Part shown: piece by piece, positions 46,643-55,919 of the stretch
Layout of the letters: each line of letters opens with the position of its first letter
How positions within the stretch are numbered: position 1 is the stretch's first letter
DNA from: Myxococcales bacterium
GTDB taxonomy: Bacteria > Myxococcota_A > UBA796 > GCA-2862545
Assembly (NCBI GenBank): GCA_019634415.1
Contig: JAHQVJ010000246.1
Location: 1 to 64,000, forward strand
Reading direction: 5' to 3'
Length of the DNA stretch: 64,000 bases
Notes under the pieces: model-generated
Told to the model about the DNA's origin: nothing
The model's database searches: none
What the model saw: the letters and a program-made list of their open reading frames with translations, nothing else
Position numbers and translations under genes: made by a program

Positions 46643-47594
46643 CTCCATCCCTTCGCCGCTGGTTGCCGAGAGCCCGCAGGCGCTGATCCGGATCACCGGT
46701 CCGGACGCTCGACGGTTCTGCAACGGCATGTTCACGAACACCGTGCGCGACCTGCCGGTGGGCGGTGTGAATCGCCACGCCTTCACCGATGATCGCGGCC
46801 GGGTACTCGGGTTCCTGGATCTGCTGTGTCAGGGAGACGAGCAGTTCCTGGCCGTGGTGGACGCTGGGGTTCGGGCGGCTGACTTCATGGAGCGCTACGA
46901 GCGCTTCGTGGTGTTCGACGACGTGGAGCTAGACGACGTCGGCGAGGAACTCGTGCTCCGGGCCGTGATCGGCGAGTCCCCTGTGGACGTGCTGCACGCT
47001 GCGGAGGCGCCTGTGCCCTCCGAGGGGCGTTGGGCATCCGCCGAGGGGGTGGTCGCCGCCTGGTGGTCGTGGGGCTGGCCTGGGGCCGGTGCTCGCCTGC
47101 TGCTTCCTCGTCAGGAGGCTCGGCAGTGGGACGTCCGCCTGGGCACGCAGGATGCGCCGGGCGAGCTGGAGCGGCTACGGGTGCTCGCAGGCGTCGCCCG
47201 CTACCCCGACGACACCTTCGACAAGACCCTGCCCCACGAGCTCGGTGTGCGCGACGTGATGCTGCACTTCGACAAGGGCTGCTACCTCGGCCAGGAGACC
47301 ATCAACCGAGTGGACGTGATGGGGCAGGTGCGGCGGCGGCTGGTGGGGGTTCACGTGGCGGCTGCTGCGGCGGAGCTCGCGGGTGCCGAGGTGCACGCGG
47401 ACAAACGGATGGGGCCGCTGACGAGCCTCGTGGCGCTGCCCGATGGCTCCACCCTGGGTCTCGCCCTCGTGCGCGAGGCGGCCTGGACGGGCGGTACGGC
47501 TGTGCAGCTCGTGCGGGAGGATCGGCGCTGGGAGGCCACCGTGATCGCACTGCCCGTGGAGCCGGGCTCGCCCGTGCTGACACCGGGCGCGTGA
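46626..47594 (+). CDS. ygfZ: YgfZ/CAF17-type folate-dependent Fe-S cluster protein
   Basis: GcvT-like protein that helps repair or assemble certain Fe-S enzymes using tetrahydrofolate. 322 residues; the signature K217-GCYLGQE is exact and holds the key Cys. ATG 46626 lies inside the previous gene; the frame is open further upstream but without similarity. The stop overlaps the methylase start (GTGA), an arrangement with no known functional logic. Confidence 0.9.
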   Translation: MTTTGSSIPSPLVAESPQALIRITGPDARRFCNGMFTNTVRDLPVGGVNRHAFTDDRGRVLGFLDLLCQGDEQFLAVVDAGVRAADFMERYERFVVFDDVELDDVGEELVLRAVIGESPVDVLHAAEAPVPSEGRWASAEGVVAAWWSWGWPGAGARLLLPRQEARQWDVRLGTQDAPGELERLRVLAGVARYPDDTFDKTLPHELGVRDVMLHFDKGCYLGQETINRVDVMGQVRRRLVGVHVAAAAAELAGAEVHADKRMGPLTSLVALPDGSTLGLALVREAAWTGGTAVQLVREDRRWEATVIALPVEPGSPVLTPGA

Positions 47595-49159
47595 CGCGCG
47601 ACGCGCTGGCGACAGCGCTGGTCCGGGCGGAGGAGCGGCTGAGGGCCGAGGGACGCACGGGGGGGCAGGCCTTCGACGTGTTGGTGGACGGGATCGCGGC
47701 TCGGCTGGGTCTCGGCACCGCGAGCGAGCAGGCCGCTCGCGCTGCGGCGGATCTGCCGCTCGACACCGATGCAGATCTGCTCGGTCTGGCCTACGAGCGC
47801 TTCTTCGCCGACCTGTTCAAGGGCAAGCGCGGGCAGTTCTTCACACCTGGGCCGCTGGTTCGGCTGCTGGTGGCGCGACTGCGGATCCAGCAGGGAGAGA
47901 CGGTGCTCGATCCCACCTGCGGCAGCGGTGGGCTGCTGGTGGAGGCCGCTCGTGCAGGAGGAGCGGTTCGCGGGCTCGAGCTCGATCCTCGCTTGGCACG
48001 CCTGGCGCGCACGGGGCTCGCCGTGGCCCGCGTGCGGGGCAGCGTCGGGCAGGCCGACTTCTTCGCGGCCGAGCCCGAGCCCGTGGACGTGGTGGTGGCG
48101 AACCCTCCGTTCTCGGTGCCGATCTCGGATCCGGAGGTGCTGTCTCGCTATGCGCTCGGGGCAGGCAAGGCGTCGGTGTCGAGCGACCGCTTGTTCGTGG
48201 AGGCCATCGAGGGCTGGGTTCGACCGGGGGGGCGAGCCGGCCTGGTGCTGCCGTGGTCGGTGGTGGTCAACGAGCGCTACGCCGACGTGCGGGAGCGCCT
48301 GGAGGCGGGCTGGCATCGGCTGGCGATCTGTCAGCTGCCCGAGGGTGTGTTCCGGCCCTTCGGTGGCGCCGCAGGGCGGGCCTGCATGCTCTGGCTGCAG
48401 CGCCGCGGTGCCTCCGATCCCGAAGGCGCCACCTACTTCGCCCGACTGGAGGACCCGGGCTACGACGTGCGCTCGCAGCGGCTGAAGGCCACCTCCGCAG
48501 ACGAGCTGAGCGCCCTGATCGTGGGACAGGGGTGGCAGCCGCTTCCCGATGGCGCCTGGGTGCCCGAGCCCCGTCGAGTCCGCGGCAAGCGGGTGGGGGA
48601 GCTGGCCTCGCTCCGGCCTCGCTCCGCGCCTACCGCTGGGAGCGCGGTGTGGGTGGCCGATCTGGCGGATGCCGATCGCTCCACCGGAGAGGTCGCCGCA
48701 CGCCCCGCGGCGGGCTCCGAGGTGACCTCGCGGGTGCCGCTCACCCCCGGAGACGTGCTGGTGGCGCGCCTGCGGCCCAACCTGGGGAATGTGGCGCGGG
48801 CGCCCGAGGTCGAGGGCGCGCTGGTGGGCAGCCCCGAGTGGGTGGTGCTCGAGCCCGCCGAGCACCCGGGGTGGCTGCTCCACGCGCTGCGATCGCCCAC
48901 GTTTCGGGCGTCGCTGCCGGTGACCGGGGGGCAGACGCGGCCGCGCACCTCGCCTGGGGCGGTGCTCGACAGCCAGCTTCCCTGGCCCGGCGATCGCACG
49001 GCGGCAGCCGTGGACGCGCTGTCGGCGGAGCTGTTCGCCGAGCGCGCAGCGCTGCGGAGGCGGCTGCTGGGGCTGCAGGAGGCCGTGGATGCCTTCCTCG
49101 ACGGCCGCATCGACGCGGAACAGCTCGCGGTCCAGGTGGCTGCGCTGTCCCGTGGTTAG
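47591..49159 (+). CDS. Type I-like N6-adenine DNA methylase fused to one specificity (S) domain
   Basis: 522 residues. The N-terminal HsdM-type domain has the GQFFTP motif, AdoMet motif I (D107-PTCGSGG) and catalytic motif IV (N171-PPF). From about residue 330 an HsdS-like target-recognition domain follows (KRVGELASLRP start, LRPNLGNV, QTRPRTSPGA) with a C-terminal helical region (about 470-515) like the S-subunit spacer. So methylation and site recognition are in one chain, probably as a dimer for a bipartite site. No restriction subunit or other defence gene lies nearby, so it is an orphan methylase or part of a split system. GTG start in the ygfZ stop. Confidence 0.88.
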   Translation: MTRDALATALVRAEERLRAEGRTGGQAFDVLVDGIAARLGLGTASEQAARAAADLPLDTDADLLGLAYERFFADLFKGKRGQFFTPGPLVRLLVARLRIQQGETVLDPTCGSGGLLVEAARAGGAVRGLELDPRLARLARTGLAVARVRGSVGQADFFAAEPEPVDVVVANPPFSVPISDPEVLSRYALGAGKASVSSDRLFVEAIEGWVRPGGRAGLVLPWSVVVNERYADVRERLEAGWHRLAICQLPEGVFRPFGGAAGRACMLWLQRRGASDPEGATYFARLEDPGYDVRSQRLKATSADELSALIVGQGWQPLPDGAWVPEPRRVRGKRVGELASLRPRSAPTAGSAVWVADLADADRSTGEVAARPAAGSEVTSRVPLTPGDVLVARLRPNLGNVARAPEVEGALVGSPEWVVLEPAEHPGWLLHALRSPTFRASLPVTGGQTRPRTSPGAVLDSQLPWPGDRTAAAVDALSAELFAERAALRRRLLGLQEAVDAFLDGRIDAEQLAVQVAALSRG

Positions 49160-49187
49160 GTAGCCGGGACGCGTCGCTGGAGGCGGA

Positions 49188-51011
49188 ATGCACAGCTGGA
49201 TCGGGGTGTGGTCGCTTCTCGCCTGCTCGGGCGAGACCACCACGGACACCACCACCACGACCGTCACGGACGACCGCACCTGGGGGGAGGACGGGCCGCT
49301 GGGACTGGGCGTCGCCAACCCCTTCCCGAGCATGGACAACGTGGGCGATGACGGGCACCTGGTGTTCGAGGGCATGCCCGAGGCCCCCACGACTCCGGTC
49401 CCCGTGGACACGCTGGCGTGGCGCACGGGCTTCTCTGCTGCGCAGACGGCGGTGGTGCAGCTCGACGGGGTGGATCCCGCTGCGCTGCCCGGCTTCGACG
49501 AGCCCGACCTCACCGACGGTGCCGTGCGCCTGTTCGATCGCACCGATGCCACCTTCCTGCCGTGCTTCGCCGAGCTCGACGCCGCCGACGACGGGCCCGT
49601 GCCGTCGCTGCTGGTGCGACCGCTGGTGGCGCTGCCCTACGGGCACCGGATCGCCGTGGTCGTCACGTCGGAGGTGGTGGCGCGCCCGGACAGCTTCGAC
49701 GCCACCGTGCCCGCCACGGCCGCCCTGCTGGAGGAGCTCGCGGGCGCGGGCGTGGCAGCCGACGACGTCGCCGTCACCTGGGACTTCCCGGTCGACGACG
49801 GCACGCGTCCACTGCGCTCGGCGCTGGAGCAGATCGCGTCCACCGGCGGGCCCAGCATCGACGTGGTGCGGCAGCTCGGCACCGACGACGTGCCGCCCCT
49901 GACCTGGCGCGCTGCCGAGGGCTCCTACGAGGTGGTGGACTTCATCGGCGCCGATGGCCAGCTCGATCTGCAGCCGGACGGATCGGTGCTGGCCACGGGC
50001 ACCGACACCGCAGATCTGTACGTGCACATCCCCACCTCCGTCGCCGACGCTCCAGCCGGTAGCGTGCCGGTGATGGTGTTCGGTCACGGAATCTTCAGCA
50101 ACCCCGGGGACTACCTGGCCACCGAGCTCGACGACAACGGGGTGCTGACCATCGCCGAGGAGGGGGGCTACATCGTGGTGGCCACCACCTGGCGCGGGCT
50201 GACCACCAACGATCTCACGGTGGCCGTGGGTGTGGCTTCGGACTTCGGCAAGTTCCCAGAGCTGTCGAGCCTGCTGTTGCAGGGGCAGATCAACGTGCGC
50301 ACCTTGGTCGATGGCGTGGTGGCAGGCAACCTGCTCGACCACGACGTGTTCGAGGGGAGCAAGGGCCAGCGACTGCCAGATCCCGACAACGTGGTGTACT
50401 ACGGCATCTCCCTGGGGGGAATCGGGGGAGCCGTGTTCAGCGCTCACGAGCCTCCGGTGGAGGCGGTGGCGCTCCATGTCGGGGGCTCCATGTGGTCCAC
50501 CATGCTCGAGCGCTCGAGCAACTGGTCGCTGTTCGAGACGATCATGGTGCCGCGTGTGCCCGTGCCGCGGGATCGCCAGATCCTGTACTCGCTGTCGCAG
50601 CTGTGGTGGGATCCGGCGGATCCCATCAGCTACACCGCCGACATCGGGCAGATCCCCACCCTCATGCAGGAGGCCATCGGCGACGAGCAGGTGCCAAACC
50701 TGACCACCGAGGCGCTGGTGCGCTCCGTGGGGATGGCGCGGATGGCTCCCAGCGTGACGTCGCCCTGGGGGATCGACGAGGTGGCGGGACCGCTGCCCGC
50801 TGGCTCGTCGGCGCTGACTCAGTTCGATCCCGAGACGGCCCTGCCTCCGGCTGCCAACCGGCCCGCTCCCACCAGCGGTGCCCACAGCAACCCGCGGCAG
50901 TGGACGGGCGCCCAGCAGCAGGTCATCGAGTTCTTGGCGGGGCCCGACCGGGGTCGTGTGGTGCACCCGTGCGGGGCCGCCCCCTGCAGTGAATCGAACC
51001 AAGGAAGCTGA
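49188..51011 (+). CDS. Lipase-like lipoprotein (alpha/beta-hydrolase)
   Basis: 607 residues. Lipobox LLAC (Cys13) followed by a Thr-rich linker like that of the small lipoprotein at 40832. An N-terminal beta domain (about 30-220) precedes an alpha/beta-hydrolase with oxyanion-type FGHGIF and nucleophile motif YGISLGG. The arrangement resembles bacterial surface lipases such as VolA. The substrate is unknown. It stands between the methylase and the formylglutamate hydrolase, without overlap. Confidence 0.78.
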   Translation: MHSWIGVWSLLACSGETTTDTTTTTVTDDRTWGEDGPLGLGVANPFPSMDNVGDDGHLVFEGMPEAPTTPVPVDTLAWRTGFSAAQTAVVQLDGVDPAALPGFDEPDLTDGAVRLFDRTDATFLPCFAELDAADDGPVPSLLVRPLVALPYGHRIAVVVTSEVVARPDSFDATVPATAALLEELAGAGVAADDVAVTWDFPVDDGTRPLRSALEQIASTGGPSIDVVRQLGTDDVPPLTWRAAEGSYEVVDFIGADGQLDLQPDGSVLATGTDTADLYVHIPTSVADAPAGSVPVMVFGHGIFSNPGDYLATELDDNGVLTIAEEGGYIVVATTWRGLTTNDLTVAVGVASDFGKFPELSSLLLQGQINVRTLVDGVVAGNLLDHDVFEGSKGQRLPDPDNVVYYGISLGGIGGAVFSAHEPPVEAVALHVGGSMWSTMLERSSNWSLFETIMVPRVPVPRDRQILYSLSQLWWDPADPISYTADIGQIPTLMQEAIGDEQVPNLTTEALVRSVGMARMAPSVTSPWGIDEVAGPLPAGSSALTQFDPETALPPAANRPAPTSGAHSNPRQWTGAQQQVIEFLAGPDRGRVVHPCGAAPCSESNQGS

Positions 51012-51012
51012 C

Positions 51013-51726
51013 GTGGCGGTGGAGCGCATCGGGGGGCAGGTCGATGCCCCGGTGGTCCTGACGTGCGAGCATGCCAGCAACGTGCTGCCCGATCCGTGGC
51101 GCTGGCCCGAGGCTGATCGATGGATCGTGGAGACGCACTGGGCCTTCGATCTGGGTGCGGCCGAGATCGTCCGGGCTCTGGCCGAGCAAGCGCACCTACC
51201 CAGCGTGCTCGCCGGTTTCTCGCGCCTGTTGGTGGATCCGAACCGTCCGGTGGGGCACGCGGAGCTGTTCCGCGGCCGCGCCGATGGCCGCGAGATCCAC
51301 CTCAACAAGGCGCTGCATCCCGACGAGCAGCGCAGGCGCATCGAGGTGTTCCACCGGCGCTACCACGACGCTGTGGACGCGATGCTCCAGCAGCATCACC
51401 GGGCGCGGGTGCTGTCGGTGCATTCCTTCACACCGGTGTACCAGGGAGGCCCCCCCAGGCCCATGGAGATCGGCGTGCTGTTCGATCTCGACGACGCGCT
51501 GGCTCGCGCAGCCGCCGAGATCCTGGATGCGGACGGGTGGGTGGTGGCCCTCAACGAGCCCTACTCGGGGCGGGACGGGCTCATCTACTCCGCGCACCGC
51601 CATGCCACGCGACACCGACGCCAGGCACTAGAGCTCGAGATCCGTCAGGACGTGGCGGTGGATCCGGAGCGCCGGGAGCGCGTGGTCGCCTCCTTGCGGA
51701 AGCTGATCCCGCTCATGAGTCGGTGA
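51013..51726 (+). CDS. N-formylglutamate amidohydrolase family protein
   Basis: 237 residues, PF05013-type. GTG 51013 lies one base after the lipoprotein stop with AAGGAAG upstream. The family motifs are VLTCEHASN (likely zinc ligands), a conserved ADLNR-type region here reading VDPNRP, and LSVHSFTPVY with a His. In histidine degradation it hydrolyses N-formylglutamate, but no hut genes are near, and many members act on other N-formyl amides. The stop overlaps that of the convergent pyruvate kinase. Confidence 0.88.
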   Translation: MAVERIGGQVDAPVVLTCEHASNVLPDPWRWPEADRWIVETHWAFDLGAAEIVRALAEQAHLPSVLAGFSRLLVDPNRPVGHAELFRGRADGREIHLNKALHPDEQRRRIEVFHRRYHDAVDAMLQQHHRARVLSVHSFTPVYQGGPPRPMEIGVLFDLDDALARAAAEILDADGWVVALNEPYSGRDGLIYSAHRHATRHRRQALELEIRQDVAVDPERRERVVASLRKLIPLMSR

Positions 51727-53167
51727 TGCCTGCCTGGTGGATCTTCATCAGGTTGGCCGTCTCCCGCCGGGGCGTGTTGCCCGCGAGGATCACGATCTCC
51801 TCGCCCTGACGGACCCGACCCGAGGCCACCAGCGCCCACTCCCCCATGCGGATCAGCTCGTCGGTGCTGTCCACCGGGGGCACCACGATGGGCGTGACTC
51901 CCCAGGCCAGCGACAGTCGATCGGCGGTGCGTGGGTTGCTGGTCAGCGCGAACAAGGGGCCGCGGGGACGCGCCTTCGACGCCTGACGGGCTGTCGACCC
52001 CGTCCAGCTGAACACCACCAGGGGTCGCGCCTTCTCCGACGCGGCGAAGCAGGCGCTCTGCACCACCAGCCCCGAGGTCCCGGTGAACGCCGGCATGCCG
52101 TCCGTGGACAGCGGCACGAAGAAGCGGGAGCCCTCCACCTCGCGGCTGATCCGATCCATCATCTGCACCGCGCGCACTGGGTAGCGGCCGATGGAGGTCT
52201 CGCCCGACAGCATCACCGCGTCCGTGCCGTCCAGGATGGCGTTGGCGACGTCGGTGGTCTCGGCGCGGGTGGGCCGCGGGTTGCGCTCCATGCTGTCGAG
52301 CATCTGGGTGGCGGTGATCGACAGCTTCCCCGCCCGGTGGGCCGCGGCCAGGATGCGCTTCTGGTAGACGGGCACCTTCTCGATGCTCACCTCCACCCCC
52401 AGATCGCCTCGCGCCACCATCACGCCCTCGGCGACCTCGAGGATGGCGTCGATCCGCTCCACCGCGCCCGGCTTCTCGATCTTGGCGATGATGGGCAGGT
52501 CGGGCTCGGACAGCTCGGCGAGCTTGTTCCGCAGGGCCACCACGTCTTCGGGGCGCTGCACGAACGACAGCGCCACGTAGTCGACCCCCACGTCGACCCC
52601 CACCGCGAGATCCGCCAGGTCCTTGTCGGTCAGGCAGGGGATGGACAGGTCCACCGTGGGCAGGTTGATGCCCTTGTGGCTCCCCAGGGCGCCGCCCACG
52701 TCCATGGTGATGTCCACCTCGCCCACGCCCTCGGTCCGCACCGCCGTGACCTGCCCCGACAGGGCACCGTCGGCGAACAGCACCGGGTCTCCGACGGAGA
52801 CGTCCTGCGCCATCTGGGGGTAGGTGGTGCCGATCCGGTGCCCGGATGCGGGGTAGTCCGGATCCATCACCACCGTGAGCACGTCGCCCTCGGCCAGCTG
52901 CAGTGGCGTCTCCACCGAGCCCGTGCGCACCTTGGGCCCCTGCAGATCGAGCAGGATGGCCGTGGGCTTCTGCAGCTGCATCGCGGCACGGCGCACACGC
53001 GCCACCTGGCGGCGAATGCTCGCGTGATCGGCATGGGAGCAGTTGATCCGGCACACATCCGCGCCGGACTCCAGGATCTGCGTGAGCACGGGGGCGTCCC
53101 AGCTCGCGGGACCGAGGGTGGCGACGATCTTCGTGCGTGTCTCGAGCTCTGGGCGGTCTTCGTACAT
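51713..53167 (-). CDS. pyk: Pyruvate kinase
   Basis: Last step of glycolysis: PEP plus ADP to pyruvate plus ATP. 484 residues from ATG 53167. Signatures are RTKIVATLGPAS (about 11-22), RINCSHAD (usually RLNFSH), LLDLQGPKVRTG, the catalytic IAKIEKPGAV with Lys, and the MVARGDLGVE metal site. The effector-binding C-terminal domain is present. It is the last gene of a minus-strand set and shares one base with the ldcA-like stop (TGATG). Confidence 0.96.
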   Translation of the reverse strand: MYEDRPELETRTKIVATLGPASWDAPVLTQILESGADVCRINCSHADHASIRRQVARVRRAAMQLQKPTAILLDLQGPKVRTGSVETPLQLAEGDVLTVVMDPDYPASGHRIGTTYPQMAQDVSVGDPVLFADGALSGQVTAVRTEGVGEVDITMDVGGALGSHKGINLPTVDLSIPCLTDKDLADLAVGVDVGVDYVALSFVQRPEDVVALRNKLAELSEPDLPIIAKIEKPGAVERIDAILEVAEGVMVARGDLGVEVSIEKVPVYQKRILAAAHRAGKLSITATQMLDSMERNPRPTRAETTDVANAILDGTDAVMLSGETSIGRYPVRAVQMMDRISREVEGSRFFVPLSTDGMPAFTGTSGLVVQSACFAASEKARPLVVFSWTGSTARQASKARPRGPLFALTSNPRTADRLSLAWGVTPIVVPPVDSTDELIRMGEWALVASGRVRQGEEIVILAGNTPRRETANLMKIHQAGITDS

Positions 53168-54054
53168 CAGACCATTCCTTTGATGGGGCCTGCGGCTTCC
53201 CAGGTGAGCTGGCCGTCGCCGAGTCGGGCGGTGGCGCCCCAGACGAAGGCGCTGTTGCGCGAGCCGTGGCCGATGGGCAGCTGGCCCACCACGGGGATCC
53301 CCAGCGGAGCCAGCCGCTCCGCGAACACGTCTCGCAGCGTGTAGTCGGCCGACGAGGGCGGATCGCAGTCGATCAGCTCCCCCACGGCCACGCCCGCCAC
53401 TCCGTCGAGCACGCCCGAGTAGGCCAGCTGCTGCAGCATCCGGTCGATGCGGTAGGGGTGCTCCCCGATCTCCTCCAGCACGAGGATGGCGCCTCGAGCC
53501 TTCAGCTGCCACGGGGTGCCGCACAGTGCGGCCAGCACGCACAGGTTGCCCCCGCACAGCCACCCCTCGGCAGAGCCAGGCCGCCAGGTGGCGCCCTGCA
53601 GTGTGGCGCCAGGCTTGCCCACCAGCAGATCCAGGAGGTGCTGGCGATCCGTGGGGTCGGTGCCCTCCAGGCTGTGGAGCACGGGCCCGTGTACCAGCGG
53701 TCCTGCGCCGCGCGCATGCAGTGCGGAGAACAGCGCCGTGACGTCCGAGAACCCGATCACGGGCCGGTCTGCCCGCAGGCGCTTGCCCTGCAGCTGCTCC
53801 AGCAGCCGCATGGCCCCCGAGCCGCCGCGCGCCATCCAGACGGCGCTGTAGCCGTCGTCGGTCAGCGCCGAGACGAGCTGCGCGCCACGGTGGGCGTCGG
53901 TGCCAGCGAAGTAGCGGTGCCGTTGCTCCAGATCGGGGAAGGGAAGCAGCGACAGGCCGGCCTGCGTGGCCAGCGCCATGCCGCGACGGAGACGCTCGGG
54001 ATCGAAGGCGTGGCTCGGGGCCACCACCGCGATGGGGCCAGGCTGCGTGAGCAT
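53167..54054 (-). CDS. ldcA: LD-carboxypeptidase (S66 family, LdcA-like)
   Basis: Removes the terminal D-Ala from murein tetrapeptides during peptidoglycan recycling. 295 residues. The nucleophile Ser103 is in GFSDVTAL, Glu in LEEIGEHPYRIDRML, and His in the GHGSRNSAF segment, matching the Ser-Glu-His triad. The ARGGSG motif (family ARGGYG) lies just before. There is no signal peptide, as expected for a cytoplasmic enzyme. ATG 54054 overlaps the previous stop (TGATG); GTG 54057 is possible. Confidence 0.9.
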   Translation of the reverse strand: MLTQPGPIAVVAPSHAFDPERLRRGMALATQAGLSLLPFPDLEQRHRYFAGTDAHRGAQLVSALTDDGYSAVWMARGGSGAMRLLEQLQGKRLRADRPVIGFSDVTALFSALHARGAGPLVHGPVLHSLEGTDPTDRQHLLDLLVGKPGATLQGATWRPGSAEGWLCGGNLCVLAALCGTPWQLKARGAILVLEEIGEHPYRIDRMLQQLAYSGVLDGVAGVAVGELIDCDPPSSADYTLRDVFAERLAPLGIPVVGQLPIGHGSRNSAFVWGATARLGDGQLTWEAAGPIKGMV

Positions 54055-54920
54055 CACATCTCCAGGGCGACGGGGTGCTCGACTGGATCGACGGCACGGA
54101 AGCGCCCTCGCTCGTCGATGGCGACGCCCGACAGCGCACAGTGGGCGTCGTGGGTGTAAAACAGCCGGCCACCCCGGGCAACGAGATCGGCCAGCAGGGC
54201 ACGCTTCTCGTCGATGAGCTGCTCGGGGAAGCGGTCGTAGCCCATGGTGATGGGCAGGTGTACCCAGGGGCGTCCCGGGATCAGGTCGGCCGCGAAGACC
54301 ACGGGTCCGCCGGGCATCTGCACCTCGGTGAGCAACAACCCCGGCGTGTGACCGTGGCTGACGTGGAAGGCGAAGCCCTCCCCGAGGACCGAGGCGTCGG
54401 TGCCCTGAACGAGGTGGAGGCGGCCCGTGGACTCGAGCAGCTCGCACAGGCCCTCGATGAAGGAGGCCCGGTCGCGGGGATGCGGGTCGGTGGCGCGATC
54501 CCAGGCCTCCTGACCCACCACGAAGGTGGCGCGATCGAACAGCAACGTGCGCTGCCCGTCTTCACGCCAAGGTGACAGCAGGCCCCCTGCGTGATCGAAG
54601 TGCAGGTGCGACAGCACCACCACGTCGACGTCCGACGGCGTCAGCCCCAGGGCCGCCAGGTTGTGCAGCAGCACGTGATCGGACTCCACCACGCCGTAGC
54701 GCTCGCGGAGGCTCGGCTCGAAGAAGGCCCCGATCCCCGTCTCGCACAGCACGGTGCGGTCGTCCATGCGGATCAGCAGGGTGCGGCAGGACAGGGGAAT
54801 GCGGTTGGCCTCGTCGGGGGCGATCCAGCGAGTCCACAGCGCCTTGGGGGCGTTGCCGAACATGGCGCCTCCGTCGAGGCGCTGACTGTTGCCGAGGACG
54901 GCGGTGAGGGTGGGTGGCAT
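54054..54920 (-). CDS. Metallo-beta-lactamase-fold hydrolase
   Basis: 288 residues. The metal motif is H105-L-H107-F-D109-H110; later ligands fit SHGHTPG and [10 protein letters not shown] (Asp). This is the broad MBL-fold group; the long N-terminal region and GHTPG resemble lactonase/quorum-quenching and hydroxyacylglutathione-type members, and no specific substrate can be assigned. Starts 25 bases after the LysR stop; it is the second gene of the LysR-MBL-ldcA-pyk set. Confidence 0.85.
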   Translation of the reverse strand: MPPTLTAVLGNSQRLDGGAMFGNAPKALWTRWIAPDEANRIPLSCRTLLIRMDDRTVLCETGIGAFFEPSLRERYGVVESDHVLLHNLAALGLTPSDVDVVVLSHLHFDHAGGLLSPWREDGQRTLLFDRATFVVGQEAWDRATDPHPRDRASFIEGLCELLESTGRLHLVQGTDASVLGEGFAFHVSHGHTPGLLLTEVQMPGGPVVFAADLIPGRPWVHLPITMGYDRFPEQLIDEKRALLADLVARGGRLFYTHDAHCALSGVAIDERGRFRAVDPVEHPVALEM

Positions 54921-54945
54921 GTGCGCAGCTAACCTGCGGCGGACC

Positions 54946-55830
54946 TCACTCGGTGAGCACCGCGAGGAGAGCTCGCAGGGGAGCGCGCTGTAGGCGGCGG
55001 GAGGGGTAGTACAGGCGAAAGCCAGGCTCCTCGGGTCGCCATGGGTCGAGCACGGTCCGCAGCCGCCCAGCGGCCAGGTCCGGCGCTGCGTCGGAGGCTG
55101 CGCAGAACGCCAGTCCCACACCCCGGCGTGCCAGCGCGAGCCCCTCCAGGGACTCTTGGACCGTGGCCACCGGATTCACCCGGATCTGGAACCAGCGCGG
55201 ATCCTCGAAGAACTCCCAGTCGAAGCGCTGCGATTTCCCTCGGGGCAGCGCGATGCAGCGATGATCGTGCAGATCGGATGGATGCTGCGGGACCCCGTGA
55301 TGCTCGAGGTAGGCGTGCGTGCCCACCACCACGAACCGCTGCGGAGGACCGATGGCACGGGCGAGCATGTCGGCGGGTAGCTGCGAGGGAAAGCGCACTC
55401 CCGCGTCGAAGCCCCCCTGCACGATGTCGACGAGGGCACCCTCCGACACGATCTCGACTCGGATCGCCGGGTGTCGCGTCGTGAGATCGGCAATCACCGG
55501 GGGAAGAACCTGGCGGCTTGCCAGGGGAGGAGCGTTCAAGCGGAGGGTGCCTCGCACGCGAAGGGCGTGCTCGTGCAGTCCATCGAGGGTGGCGAGCACC
55601 TCCTGGCGGGCAGGCGCGAAGTGCTCGAGCAGGGCCTGACCTGCGGGTGTCAGGGCGTGGCTGCGCGTGGTTCGGTTGAGCACCCGAAGCTGCAGGGTCT
55701 CCTCCAGTGCACGCACCCGGTGGCTCAGGGCCGAGGGGCTGACCCCCAGCTCCTTCGCGGCTGCGCGGAAGCTGCCGGACTGCACCACCAGCGCGAGGGC
55801 CTCCAGGCCACTCCAGGGGATCTCGTTCAT
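54946..55830 (-). CDS. LysR-family transcriptional regulator
   Basis: 294 residues: an N-terminal winged helix-turn-helix (about 3-60; [19 protein letters not shown]) and a substrate-binding domain of the type-2 periplasmic fold. The YafC/DsdC-like subgroup end (GVGLAFC) is visible. A perfect inverted repeat covers its start codon and the upstream gap, so autoregulation and control of the divergent SDR gene are likely. The effector is unknown. Confidence 0.93.
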   Translation of the reverse strand: MNEIPWSGLEALALVVQSGSFRAAAKELGVSPSALSHRVRALEETLQLRVLNRTTRSHALTPAGQALLEHFAPARQEVLATLDGLHEHALRVRGTLRLNAPPLASRQVLPPVIADLTTRHPAIRVEIVSEGALVDIVQGGFDAGVRFPSQLPADMLARAIGPPQRFVVVGTHAYLEHHGVPQHPSDLHDHRCIALPRGKSQRFDWEFFEDPRWFQIRVNPVATVQESLEGLALARRGVGLAFCAASDAAPDLAAGRLRTVLDPWRPEEPGFRLYYPSRRLQRAPLRALLAVLTE

Positions 55831-55843
55831 GAGAATTTCTCAT
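55829..55843. promoter_or_regulatory. Perfect 7+1+7 palindrome, likely LysR operator
   Basis: ATGAGAA-T-TTCTCAT. It contains the T-N11-A pattern of LysR sites (TGAGAATTTCTCA), overlaps the LysR start codon and lies between divergent LysR and SDR genes. Confidence 0.65.
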
Positions 55844-55919
55844 CGATTCGTGCGAGGATGGGCGTATTGTGCTCGTCGGCGGTCGCAATAACGGTCCCAG
55901 ACCTCACACGGGAGCCGTC

